Source of the DNA: Adiantum capillus-veneris
Lineage: Eukaryota > Streptophyta > Polypodiopsida > Polypodiales > Pteridaceae
Direction of reading: 5' to 3'
Assembly: GCA_014529385.2 (NCBI GenBank)
Contig: CM043943.1
Coordinates: forward strand, 151,794,592-151,858,591
Length of the DNA: 64,000 bases
The position numbers and the translations under genes are program-made. A model generated the notes under the pieces. It searched no databases and was not told where the DNA came from. It worked only from the letters and a program-made list of their open reading frames with translations. Numbering within the stretch: the first letter of the stretch is position 1; each line of letters begins with the position of its first letter. Of this stretch, positions 1 to 11,583 are shown in pieces.

Positions 1-1114
1 TGTGTGACTGCTCAAGTCGTGCCCCAACTGTGTGCACAACGAGCTCACTGCTCTGCACTCCATGCAAAGTACCTTACAACCCATGAGCAAAAGAGACTCG
101 CCTGCTCTCTCGCTCTCTACCTGGCTGCATGATCACAGAGACAACATCGTCTCTCTCGTGATCCACATGCAATGGGTAACCTGTACCACTCCTGGCACCT
201 CTCGCAATCACTAGCGAACCCAAATGCATCACAAAATCTCGTTCTCGTAGTGAAATCTGACATCCACTATCCCGTAACTTTCTCACTGAGATCGAATCCC
301 GTCTCAGATCTGGCACATAACGCACATGACACAGGGTAAATCTCATACCACTGGGCAAGGACAAACATACGTCTCCTGCACCCTCAATGTCATACAAAAA
401 ACCATCAGCCATGTGCACACAACCAAGTCTCCCACTAGAAAACGTGCTAAACCACTCACGATGCGACGTGACATGGAAAGTAGCATCTGAATCTAGTAGC
501 CAATGTGAAGACAATGTGCAATCCGATATGCAATCCGTAGACATAAGGTCGTCTGAAGACAAGCTAGATGTAAATGTGACATCGCCGTCACAAGCATACT
601 CAGTAACCACCGTACTGATCTCACTAGCATCTGTCATGCTCAAATATGCATCACGCATCTGTCGCCTCCGTTGTCTCAAACGCCTGAAACATCAACGCCT
701 AATGTGCCCTCTATGTCCACAATGCCAACATGTCAAGTCTCTATGCCGTCGAGACTTGCGTGTGGGACCAATCTCTCCCATGGACATAGAAGTGGGACTA
801 GACTCCCCTGTAGACATGGATGTCGCGTACATAGCATGTAAACTCTGCCATAAAGCATGAGTTGTAGTCTCCCTCGAGACCTGCCAGTAAACAGACTCAA
901 CCAGATGTAAACAAATCATAGACATTGCTAACTCATCAAGATACTGCCAATCATCATCACGCATAGAATTGGGCTTCGCCGATAAACCACGAAAGGGTTT
1001 ATCCTACCCCAAATCCGCCAATGCAACAAGCATATGCTCCTTCCAAGCAACAAAATCTGCACCATCAAACTGTGTCAGACCATAACGCTGGAAGTCAAAT
1101 GAAAAATCAGCCAT
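1..1114 (-). pseudogene. Ty1/copia gag-protease, broken, runs off window start
   Basis: Gag and protease part of a copia polyprotein read from 1114 down to 1. The ATG lies at 1112-1114 and opens with MADFSFDFQRYG, a usual copia gag start. A zinc knuckle (CWHCGHRGHIRR, then C) sits at about 690-730. A protease active-site segment (WLLDSDATFHVT) lies at about 470-505, followed by the usual copia HVRYVPDLRR stretch. Stops break the frame at 1004-1006 (TAG) and inside the zinc knuckle (TGA between ARG and CYS). The protease signature D-S-G-A reads D-S-D-A (codon at 485-487), which removes the invariant glycine. Integrase and reverse transcriptase would lie beyond position 1. It is certainly a copia relic; lineage is not determined. 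Confidence 0.88.
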
Positions 1115-2038
1115 AATGCTCGCAAAAGAGCAACCAAAAATGAGTAGCAAATTTCAACCAAATCAGCCCTAAACTGGCTCGAATTGCATCAACAAAAAGT
1201 CTGCAAATATGGCTGTAAAATATGGTTGCAAATCAGCCCCAAAATTCAGCTCTTAAACAGCTGCATAAACAAGTCACAAATGTGTCCCAGATCAGCCTAC
1301 AACTGAGCCATACATGGACACCTGCAAAGAGGAAACAATGGCTGAAAATTCAGCACCCAAATAAGCCCTCAAACGTGCCTGTAAACTTGTAAACCTGTAG
1401 CTGAAACCTGCTGAAAAACCTCAAGCCATTAGTGCTCGAATCCGGCTACCTAGCTCGTAGCCACACAAGCATACATCACAATACTCACTCCTATGAGTGT
1501 GCCAAGATAACTGTACGCCTGTCAAACCCATGAGCTAATCACCAAGCCCACACTGTGCGGTATCGATGCATACACACGCACAACTCTCCCACCTGCAGAG
1601 AACATTGCACGCAAATGCTGAGTGCAACCCACAATCTCTACCTAGATCGCATAAATGATACGCATAAAACTCCTGGGAAAATTTCGCCAGAGTTTTGTCA
1701 GTAAAATGGCCACAAAACCAGTAACCAAACTGACTGCACGCTCAAAACCATGAGCAACCAAAGCGCATCAAACCGCACTCCAAATGCATGCACCAATCTC
1801 CACACTTTGCATACATCATTGCAAACACCTGCAAATCTAGTACACAAATATCTGTTCTACCTGTGATTGCCAAAAAACATGCTCGAGGCATACATTGCCG
1901 AGCTCAAAATGCAATCACATTAGTCTCCCTGAGCATTCTCACGAAGCTTCCAAGCTTTCTTAATCTCTCTACCGTCGAGAGCGAGCAAGCTATCGCCTCG
2001 AAGCTCTCAAAGCCGTCGTGCTCTCTGCGGTCACCATA
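1115..2038 (-). other. Untranslated leader of the copia relic
   Basis: About 0.92 kb between the primer-binding site and the gag ATG. No conserved protein could be read in either strand. The stretch is rich in CAAAT/GCAAA words and has no clear repeat. By position it is the 5' leader of the retrotransposon, on the minus strand. Confidence 0.5.
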
Positions 2039-2050
2039 GCTCTGATACCA
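2039..2050 (-). other. Primer-binding site, tRNA-iMet type
   Basis: Read on the minus strand this is TGGTATCAGAGC, the standard plant tRNA-iMet primer site of LTR retrotransposons. It lies two bases inside the LTR that ends at 2053 and on the correct side of the copia gag. Confidence 0.85.
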
Positions 2051-2052
2051 AT

Positions 2053-2245
2053 TGAAGGGGATCGGGGAGCACCACAGACGGAGAGTGAGAGAGAGAGAAA
2101 GAGACACACATACACACAGATATGGGTGGGGAGACTCAAAGAGTGAGCAGCCCCCTATACACTTATGCTATGTATAAGGTATACAAGTCAGTGGGCGCCC
2201 AGACTTTGGGCGGCCGGGCAAGGCACAGGCGCCTATACTCCAACA
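2053..2245 (-). mobile_element. Probable short 5' LTR of the copia relic
   Basis: The inner edge is fixed by the primer site: on the minus strand the LTR ends ...CCCCTTCA. Its outer edge is inferred from TGTTGGAGTATAGG (minus strand, starting at 2245), a common copia LTR start. That would make it about 193 bp. The partner LTR is outside the window, so the outer edge and the target duplication cannot be checked. Confidence 0.45.
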
Positions 2246-3700
2246 CTTTCGCACTGCGCACAACACAAAACGATGGCTACATTTACAAACATAACTCTTT
2301 ATCTCTATTCAAAACAATGGCTACATTACGTATATGTATATATATTTGTGTGTACATATATATTTGTTTATGCGTGTATGTAGACACTAAGTACGGGAGC
2401 ATAGCACCCGAAGGTTAGACGCTTCATCTTGGGTATAGTCCTTTTTTAATCGTGGCATTGCGGTCATTGATCCACTCATGCATGGATTACCGCAATGTAC
2501 CTTTGGTTTTACCACGATTGAGACTGTGATGATATCTAAAGAGGTGCACTTAACCTTTGGCACTACTAGCCTCTACTTAGGTCTACTAGTATGTATATGT
2601 ATCTATGTGTTTGTGTGCTATTATACTTGTGTACGTATTTATATATGAGCGAGTAGGAGGGAAAGCTAAATCTCATATTTCTCTTTGTAATGTAGATATC
2701 AAACGAGAGACCACCTGGTGGGGAGCAGCCATATGGCTCTTCTTTTGGTTGGTTCCCGTCCCAGGTGGGCTCCCACCTGGGGTGGACATCGCCTCTAGTG
2801 GACCCGAGTCTTGAGGCGGTGAGAACAAGCAAAGAAATAAAAACTTTTTCTGGCTAACCCTAAACCATGAGTGTCATAGGTTTATTTTTGTTCTTTGCAG
2901 GCATGGTCATCCTACACCTACTCTACTCAGGGTCCTCTACCAGTCGTAGATCCAGGCTTACAGCGGGCTTTCTCTTTACAAGAGCAGTACCTCCGTTTGA
3001 AGGAGGATTTGTTTGGCCGCTACACTCCACAGGAGCTTGTGACCTACGTACTTTCTTCATAGACCACACCATGGGGGAGTCAGAGAGGTACTCCTTACCT
3101 ACAGAGCCTCGCACTGACGGCACCTCACCCTACGACCCCTTCTTATCATCCATCTCCCCTTCCATCGCAGGGTCCTACTTCCCTTCCATCGCAGGGTCCC
3201 ACTCCCATCGCATCATAGGGTCCTACACCACTTCATTCTAGTCTTGCTTTGCCAGAATACCATTGAAAAACTTCCTCTAGTAGCACGTGTTGACGCTCGT
3301 CTTAAGGCAAAAAACGCCTTGAGAGACGTAGCGGTGACGGTGGCTTCTCTTGTTTTGGTAGTGGTGGGGGAACAGAGTCCCCACTTTCAGAGCGTGCCAC
3401 CCCTGATGCAGAGGACAAGGATACCAACACACCCATGCAAGACACGCATGGGTGCTACTACAAGGTTAAATATGGCGGCGAGGTGGACTTCAACACAGCA
3501 CAGGGCAGGGCATTTCGACGCTATCTACAAATTCTTATACATTCAATGTATAATAGTTTTTTTGTAAAGTTTAGAGACCAATTTCCCGATCATGCATGCT
3601 ACATTGAGGATGTCTGCTAGCTAGATTTCCAAATGCCCCCGATGACAACATTTTTCACAACAGTGGTTGGAGGGCTACATATATTTTTTTTAGCAGTGCA
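2246..3700. other. No recognised gene; hairpin and short repeats
   Basis: Contains a TATA/TGTG-rich low-complexity stretch (about 2330-2380), an imperfect hairpin (2448-2519), and two 23-bp direct copies of a TTCCATCGCAGGGTCC unit (3158-3203). Open frames at 2867-3241 and 3435-3620 are not recognisable. The second may be a 5' coding part of the DDE-like gene that follows. Confidence 0.4.
2448..2519. repeat. Imperfect hairpin
   Basis: AATCGTGG at 2448-2455 pairs with CCACGATT at 2512-2519. ATTGCGGT pairs with ACCGCAAT at 2489-2496, and an inner ATCCA/TGGAT pair surrounds a CTCATGCA loop. A 15-base bulge lies on the right arm. Function unknown. Confidence 0.6.
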
Positions 3701-5831
3701 GTGTGCGGCGTGCAACAGCTAACCAGGTTAGAGATCCAGATAGCATCTATCATGGTTGGGAACATGGCAGACGCGGAATGGGAGTGGGCAATGCAAGAAG
3801 AGATCAATCAAGCGGCGACGGACTCATCCTACAAACAACAGCGCGAAGCTCGCGCCAGACAAACTTCCACGTACTATGGCTCTAGATGCAAGGCAATGTG
3901 GAAGGACAAATATGTAAGATTGATTAAATTATAACGTCAATCGGTGATTTTAAAGATTGTAGTTGATGATTTTTTATTGTTATTGCTAACTTAGGAAAAT
4001 ATCACTCTTACTCGACCAACCAGAGATATGGTCAAGTATTGGGAGCACCATACAAAACTTGATACTTGTGTAATAATAGCACAATATCCCTGTCTATGCT
4101 CTTTTGTGTGTTATGTAGAAGAACTATGTTATAATATGAGAGCACTATGTGTGCTATATAGCAGACGTGTGTGATGTGTGTGTAATAACAACTAAAAATC
4201 CCTATCTATGCTATTATGTGTTATATAACAAAATTGAGCATGTAATGAAAGCTGAGTTATCTATCTATGCTATTATCCGTGCTATATAGCATAGCTATAT
4301 GTATTTGTACCGATGCATCTGTAGCTATGCTATTATGTGTGATATATAGAAAAATGTAATTCTAATGCATTTTTTTTTCAAGCAGACAGAGTATTTCTTG
4401 AATTTTAAAGATAGCCACCCACATGTGACAATTGGGCAAAGGTCCTTTGAGAAGCTCAAGCCTTGGTTCGTGCAAAATTTGAAAGATCGAAATACTTGCT
4501 GTTGTGTTTATCATATCAAACTGATGTATCTCAAAGATGCATTTAATGTTATGCGCTCATCTGCTTTTGGTTTTCATGGGAGGTCATGTACATGTAAATG
4601 TAGTGTTTGCAAATCAGATGGGGTGAATGCAGAATGTCTTGCTGTTGAGCACTCGTTTTCAGGGATCACGAAGTTTGTGGGAATCATGCGTATGTACAAA
4701 GGCTGAGGCCCAGATATGTTCCATAAACACACCTGCTTGATGGGCCAATGCAAAAACTGTGGTGTGGAAAAGCTCAGCCTTTGTCCACGAGAACTTGCAG
4801 AGATGACAAAGACAGTTCCACTACAAGTCTTCGAGGACATTAAAGTTCAAACTAAGCATGGTCTAAGTAAGAGAAAGATGTTGTCACTCAAACAGGTTGC
4901 TTTAAGTGAGCTGATAGGGAGGATAAAAGACGACATCAGAATCTTCATCGAGCACGATTTCACTTACAAATGGCAGGCACATCAATACAGAGAATGTTTG
5001 AAGGTGTTTCCTTCAGATACCATTATATCTGTAGTAGACTTTGCTGAAAATTACTCGTTCAAAGAGAAAAATGAAGTACAATCCATGCATTGGCATACAG
5101 ATCAATGCACCATCCTCGTTCACATAACGTACATGCGTGACAACGAAGATGACAGTATTATCAAGCATATTCATTTCTACATCTCCGATGATAGGCAACA
5201 TGATACGCTATTTGTCCATCATTGTTTTCTTCTTTGTGATCAATGGCTTAAAGACCAGGGGCTGAATTTCAAGAAGCACTGGGTGTGGTCAGATGGTGCA
5301 GCCTCGCAATTCAAGGCTGCAAGGCCATTTTACTTTGTTGCTAGATATTACCAACTAACAGGTACAGAGATGACATGGAATTTTTTTGGCTCTGGCCATG
5401 GCAAGGGGGAGCATGATGGCGCTGGCGCTGTGATAAAGAGAGCCCTTACACATGAACAACTCAAGAGTAATGGAGTTGTTCTTAGGCAAGCTGCAGACGT
5501 GGTTGCATTTTTGACGAGAACAATGTCCAATGTTGCATGTATCTCTTATGCACAATCCACTAAAGCAGGTCCTACTATAAATAGGAAATTTTGGCTAGTA
5601 AAAGAGACAGAAGTGGACAGGTCTAATCTATGGGGTTGTGAGAGAGTACCAGGATCTCGATCACTCCATTGCATTTCAGGCTTTTGTCGTCATGATCCTA
5701 CTCAATTAAGGACCAGGCGGCTTTCTTGTTTTTGTGATGCTTGCATGAAGGAACCCTTCACTCAATCTAGCTCATCTTTTGTTACAATACATGGGGATTT
5801 AGAAAGCACAATCTCCCCATTGGGGACTTGA
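3701..5831 (+). pseudogene. DDE/RNase H-like transposase-family protein, one intron, one stop
   Basis: Two exons. The first ends at 3913 with residues RCKAMWKDKY; the second runs from 4383 to the TGA at 5829-5831. The joint is in phase 0. A TGA at 4704-4706 interrupts an otherwise continuous frame. The second exon has a Cys-rich part (CTCKCSVC, then HTCLMGQCKNCG) and three spaced acidic motifs: VVDFAENY, WSDGAASQFK and GSGHGKGEHDGAGA. From memory, this motif order is typical of a widespread family of uncharacterised transposase-like proteins in plants, cnidarians and fish; the family name is not known to me. The motifs fit an RNase H fold with a DDE-type triad (inference). The start is uncertain and no flanking terminal repeats were found, so it could also be a domesticated gene. 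Confidence 0.7.
3914..4382 (+). other. Intron of the DDE-like gene, with internal repeats
   Basis: The donor is TAT|GTAAGAT at 3914; the acceptor follows a T run (TTTTTTTTTCAAG, AG at 4381-4382, or CAG three bases later). Four degenerate copies of CTATGCTATTATGTGTTATATA sit between about 4090 and 4350. The flanking frames join in phase 0. Confidence 0.65.
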
Positions 5832-7080
5832 CATGGAGTGGTAGATGCAGGGAGACATTTCAAGGCCCTCAATTTCTCCCTCTCCCTAAAGAGTCTCATT
5901 TGCCCGTGATGTGGTCCCATAGGGTGTGAGCTACATTCTTGAATATGTGCATGTGATCCAAGAGGTGTTGTATTTTTAAGTCCTTATATGGAAGCTTAAA
6001 AAATATGGAGTATCTTGACATACCTTTTGGTGGAGCAGATGGGGGTTGGATCACCATTGTTGTAAGATCCCTATCCGCCGACACCAAAAAGCGGGATGGG
6101 GTCCTTAACAGGTCTCTAGGCCTAATTAAAATCAAAGTCTCTAACAAGAAGAATCCAGGGAATATACCTTTACCATTGACAATGGCTTGGGTTTATAGCC
6201 CTAGAAGGAGACCTAGTCTTGTCTCACAGCGAAAACGAGACAATATATTAAAAGTCTAAAAACTATTATGGCCCTATAACTTCCACAAATTTGGTTAAGG
6301 TATCCCAATCAACGCTTTTTTCCCCCTAACATATGTGAGGGCACAGCCGCTGGTGGACTCCTCTTCCAAGTGAAGAAGCTTTCTACACTTCTTTTTTTTT
6401 TTAGTGCGCGGGAATGGATAGTTACCTGACTAATTAGATCCACCCATCCATGATTGACAACCTTAGTCAATCCCCACTTACCACCCCACCATGATACTTT
6501 GTTATTTAATTACTACCACGTTCTTACCACAATTTAAATAATGATTCCTTTTATCCTTCATAACACAATTTCATTAAAACAACCCTTAAAAGCAGTATTG
6601 AAAACAATCTTTTAGCAAACAGACATCTTTAGACTTAAGACAAGGTACTGTCAATCTGAAGTAACTCTGACCTATACTGGCTTGTCTTAAGGATGATCAA
6701 ACAGTCTTTCCTAGGTCAACTAGTCTTAGCCCAAACAGTTCTTTCCTATTTACAAACAATGCTCATTGGTTTCTTGGAAGTTACCTTTCGTTTTCGGACA
6801 GTTATTCCTTCCTGGTTCTTACGTATGCAATGTTAATTTATATAAGAACTTTAAGCTATTTAAAGACTTAAGTGAATAAAGAAAAACCCACCTGAGACTG
6901 ATCAGCCATCTGGTACTATGCTGGCACCTGAAGACTCTCCTCCGTAGGCCTACGACTAGGCCCAGCCTCATGGTCATGGGACGCCCTAGTCCTTTTGTGC
7001 ATTGTGTCTTCCTCATTGGAATGAGGATTTCATCGGGTCCTTTTTGGAGCCATACTGGTAGCATTTATAAAAGGATACTT
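5832..7080. other. No gene recognised
   Basis: Only short unconvincing frames. A T run (about 6391-6401) and plain AT-rich sequence are present. I see no terminal repeats or splice-linked exons here. Confidence 0.4.
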
Positions 7081-8830
7081 AATCGATTAGAGAATTAAAT
7101 GAATAATCTCTCTTATTTCTTTTATCCAAAAATAGGGATTTTTGGACTAAGTAAGTATCTTTGATAAATATTTGGGTGAGATATTTTCTCATAAGCTTCC
7201 TAATAGTGTTATTATTCTTCCATAAGTATCTTATAATTATCGAGGCTATTTTACTAAACTTCTTATTTGATTTCTGTTCAAAAATATCCTAATTCTGCTT
7301 TAGTAATCTATGAATTACTTATCTTCTTGTGGGATATTTATACTAGGAGGATTAACTTTAGTAATAATCTTGCTAACTTATAAATTGATTTCCAAATATT
7401 TCTTCTCAGTTTATAGGCCAAATAAAAAAATATTAGCTAAGATAATTAGCTAGACTAATTATTTGGAGTTAAGGTAATTATCCTAACTTCCTAAGGCTAT
7501 TTTCTATCTTTGGTAATGTTCATGTAATTATATAAATTAATTTGCTAATTTCCCTTCTCAATTTATAGACAAAATCAGATAGTATTAGCTAAGATAATTA
7601 GCTAAACTAATTATTTATGCATGACCTATTTATCTTTGGTTCTTAACATTAATTTTTACCTCTAATAATTATTACATAATTATGTAAGTAGTTTAACTAA
7701 TTTATCCCTTTAATTTTTGCTCAAAAATAGACAATTTTGGCCTATTTAATTAGATGAACTAATTTTTTGTGTATACCCTAATTATCCCAAGTTCCTAACC
7801 GTGATTCCTATCTCTGATAATTATTGTGTAGTTATATAAGTAATTTTTATTAATTACCACTCTCAAAAATAGAGGTTTTTTATGAAGAAAATTAGCTAAA
7901 TTATTTTTCTGTGGCTAAGCTAATTATCATAGCTTTTGAATGACGTATTCTAACTCTAAAAATTATCTCAAAGCTATCTAACCTAATTTACTAGTTTCCC
8001 TCTTTAATTTACCCTCAAAAACAGGATTTTTTGACTAAGATAACTAGCTAAACACATTTTTTGTGGTTAATCTAATTATCACATCTTTTTTAACATGTAA
8101 ACTAACTCTAATAAATAGCAAATAATTATCTAACATGTTTTTTTGGTTTTTTTACTAAGATAATTAGCTAAATTATTTTTCTGTGGCTAAGCTAATTATC
8201 ACGGCTTCTTTAGCATGTAAAATAACTCTCATAAATAGCATTTAATTATCTAACATGTTTTTCTAATTTCCCTCTTTAATTTATGGCTAAAAATAGAAAA
8301 TTTTAGCTTAATTGAATACTTAGATTAATTATCTGCTAATGAGTAATTTACCTTGTGTTTCTAATAGTATTTTTTAGCTATGATAATTAACTTAATAACT
8401 TTTGAGCTAATTAAATAGATTTTCCATCAATTTTTTGACTAAAAACAGCTAATTTTTGCCTAATTAATTACAAAAACTAATCAAAAAATTAAGAGATAAT
8501 TATTATAGCATCTTGATAATCTAATACATCTCTGATAATTACCTTATACTAATCTAAGTTTAATTAGTATAATTACCATTAATTTATGATCAAAAAGATA
8601 AATTTCAATCCTAATATGGCTTGATAATTAATTAGATTAATATCTCTAATCTTAATCTAAGTAATCAACAAAATATTAAGAATTAAGAGAGCAATTTAGA
8701 GTGTAATCAAGTTTAATCTTCTTAATTAACTGGATTAATTAAGAAAATATAGGTAAATTAGCATAATTTTGCTAATTAAAGAGATTAAGCTAATTACCGG
8801 GGAATAATCAACTATATTTTTTGCTCTCTA
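7080..8830. repeat. AT-rich degenerate repeat tract
   Basis: Diverged units built around AGATAATTAGCTAAA, CTAATTATC and a (C/T)TCAATTTATxG(A/C)CAAA block return every 100-170 bp. The clearest neighbours are at about 7405-7560 and 7555-7680, and at 8010-8130 and 8150-8270. Coding sequence is excluded by dense stops. It could be old tandem repeats or a decayed LTR. Confidence 0.5.
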
Positions 8831-8914
8831 GTGATTTTTGAGTAGAGTTTTCTCTTGGTAAGAGAGAAATGGCCAAGGCTCCGAGTCTGAATTTTTTTGT
8901 GAAGAGAGGGGGGT

Positions 8915-8922
8915 TATTTATA
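8915..8922 (-). promoter_or_regulatory. Possible TATA box
   Basis: Minus-strand TATAAATA in a GC-flanked setting (CCTATAAATAACCCCCC), read towards the AT-rich repeat tract. It resembles the TATA context of the Gypsy B LTR, so this region may be a decayed LTR. No transcript or partner LTR is visible. Confidence 0.3.
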
Positions 8923-9869
8923 GGTTTTTAGAACTCCTTTGCTGCTTCTGGTAGTTACTTGCACCTCAAGCTAGCCCCCAGCCTTCCCCTAGCACCACCT
9001 GCTACTAATTCCAGCCTAGGCAAGTTCATCACTACCCCACACAGTCCCCCAGATACACAAAATCGATTTTCTGCTATTTTTTTTACCTTTCCATGATTAA
9101 TTTTGAAAATATATGCAATTATCTATAAATATCTAGGAGCTTCAGGATTAAATCTTTTACAATAATGATTAATAAAAACTTACAATTGGTTTAATTAAAT
9201 TAGTCCACAATGTAAACTTCCAGGGCCTATACCTATGTCAGCTTTTATCGGAATTCAGTTCTGAAAATTTCTAACCATAGTAAAGTCATGATTATGGTTC
9301 CAAAAATACCAATATTTGCCACAGTTGGACCATTCTACATTGTTTTCTTAACAAATGATTAATTTGATTATGCTTTGTGCAATTTCTAAGGTTTCAAAAG
9401 CTGAAAACCTTACAATTGTATTGCTCTTCCCAAATGCTTGCCCAATCTGTTATTGTGCACTTTAGAAGTGTCTTCCCATTTGTTAGAGACTTGTATTTGC
9501 TGGCCCGCACGTAGGAAAAACATTGTGGCCCGGTGTGGAAAACCCTGCACTCATATTATATCATTAGAGAAAAGCTTCAAACTAGAAGGAACACGACATA
9601 CCAAAAATCTCTTCAAGGCTAGGATAGTCGTGCATAGTCCACATATGGATACCCTTCACAATGGCCTCTCTCCTCTCCTTTGGAAGTGAAACATGGACAA
9701 CGGGGATGCCCATCCATAACTCCTCCAACTCCTTGATGAGGGCTCAAGGTATACATCAATATTCACCACTTTGTACTTCCTTGGCACAAGCAAAATAAAG
9801 AAATGGGTTGCATTTATATGCCCGTATCACAAAAATGATACGTATAAAATAGAATTATATGTTTTAATC

Positions 9870-10362
9870 CCGAATAATACATTAGAAACAAATTGAGCTC
9901 ATTTTTGGGCCTTTTAAGGGTGCCACATCATCAAAGCTATACAAAAGAGAGCAACCTGGTAAACCCCTCCAAATATTGCTCAGAACCCCATGATATGACC
10001 TATCATTAGAAAGATATTGAAAAATGGATTCTAAAGGGCCAAGGTAAGAAAATTTTGGAGGAGTCCTATGAAATTTATGCCATTGTTTTTCAATCAGCTA
10101 GTTTTTATTATCGTTACGGTAATCTAGAATCACCTTTCTCTAGATCTATATGAAGGCAATGCCCGATACATGCATGCTATATATCAATAGATAGCATTTG
10201 AAGAGTAGATTCTAGATATCCAACCTCCGACAGATTTGGATCTTATTTGCAAAAAAAATAAAATTATCGATTCCCACTTTTTGAAAATTGTGCCACATCA
10301 TCAATTCTTATAAGGCCCAAAAATGAGCTCATAAATTCCCTAATGATCCGAATTCTTGTAAA
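9870..10362. mobile_element. Small foldback/MITE-like element
   Basis: Inverted arms: TGAGCTCATTTTTGGGCCTT at about 9894-9913 is repeated in reverse complement at about 10312-10331. Similarity extends outwards through an ATTAG block on both sides. GTGCCACATCATCAA occurs in the same orientation next to both arms. There is no coding capacity; the target duplication is unclear. Confidence 0.5.
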
Positions 10363-11282
10363 AAGTTTTCTCGATCAAAAATCTTTTCAATAAAAAACTA
10401 TACTAATAAAAAAAAGGCATCATCAATTTTGATCAAAACGTTCTAGCCTCCAACAATTTCAGCTTCACATGACCACCAACAGCAAGAGCAATATTTAGGT
10501 ATAATGTCTTGCTCAAAGTTTTTATGAGTACTAACCTGTTTTTGTGTGTTGTGCCAAACTCATGTGGTGCAGAAGTTTTTGTCTCACCACAGAGTTGGCT
10601 TGCAGACCATAGGCCACTTCGTGGTGTGTAGCCATAAGGCTCACTCCACAAGTGTGTAGAATTTAGTACCTCATTCCGTGGTGTGAAGCCATATGGCCCA
10701 CTCCAAGGGAGTCTTAGGACAAACCCAGATTCTCACTGGTGTGGTGCAGTAGTTTATCTCTCACCATAGAGATGAGTTAGAACTTAGTGCTCCACCTCTC
10801 ACTTTAGAGTGTCCTATAGGGTTCACAATTTTAGATTAAGTCACATTAATGTTAGTACTACATAGAAACACGAGGGTCAACATTCATCAGTCTGGGAGTG
10901 GAAAGATGCATACTCCGTGCCCTCTTCATCGTAGTGTGACACCATGGTACCCTTGTGCTTATTCCATAGATACACCATTATTCATCACTAGATGACTTGG
11001 TGTTGTCTTTGATGTAGATACATGCGATGTTTGACCTACATTTGAGATTGTTAAGTTGTCCGCTAGTGTTTGTGTTGTGAGTTCCACACACTTCATCAGG
11101 GATTAGATTGATAAAACTATCAATCAACATTACAACAACGTCCAAGACTTGTACCGAGAGTATCTCACACAAGTTGGGTTGTTCACGTTTACGCTCTTTC
11201 GGTCCTTTAGATGTGTTTTTTATCACTCCACATTCCCCCATGTGCACATAATAGGATCTAGTTCTTATGTTGAGAGTACCTC

Positions 11283-11283
<1 letters not shown>
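10363..11283. other. No gene recognised; weak direct repeats
   Basis: A phrase like GTGGTGTGAAGCCATATGGCCCACTCCA recurs two to three times in diverged form between about 10,600 and 10,760. Single AT-rich frames are not convincing. Confidence 0.35.

Positions 11284-11332
<49 letters not shown>
11284..11332. repeat. (CT)n microsatellite
   Basis: About 24 uninterrupted CT units. Overlapping open frames that translate to Leu-Ser repeats are artefacts. Confidence 0.95.
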
Positions 11333-11337
<5 letters not shown>

Positions 11338-11583
11338 GTCTGTCTTTAGACTTTCAATCATAAATCACATAGTGTCGATGGTTTGCAATCATGCCATAGT
11401 GTTTATGTTTTGCAATTATGTCATAGTGTTTATGGTTTTCAATCATGGCATAGTTTCCATAATTTGCATTCATATCATAATTTTTATGGTTTGCAAGTAT
11501 ATCTTACAAATATGGAAGACACTAATCTAAAAAAACATCAATAAAAGTTTGTCTCAAAGGTCATAGTAAGACACTTTCACCAC

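Noticed and set aside
11149-11530. Leu-Ser-rich frames over the CT microsatellite
   Set aside because: Translation of (CT)n; low complexity.
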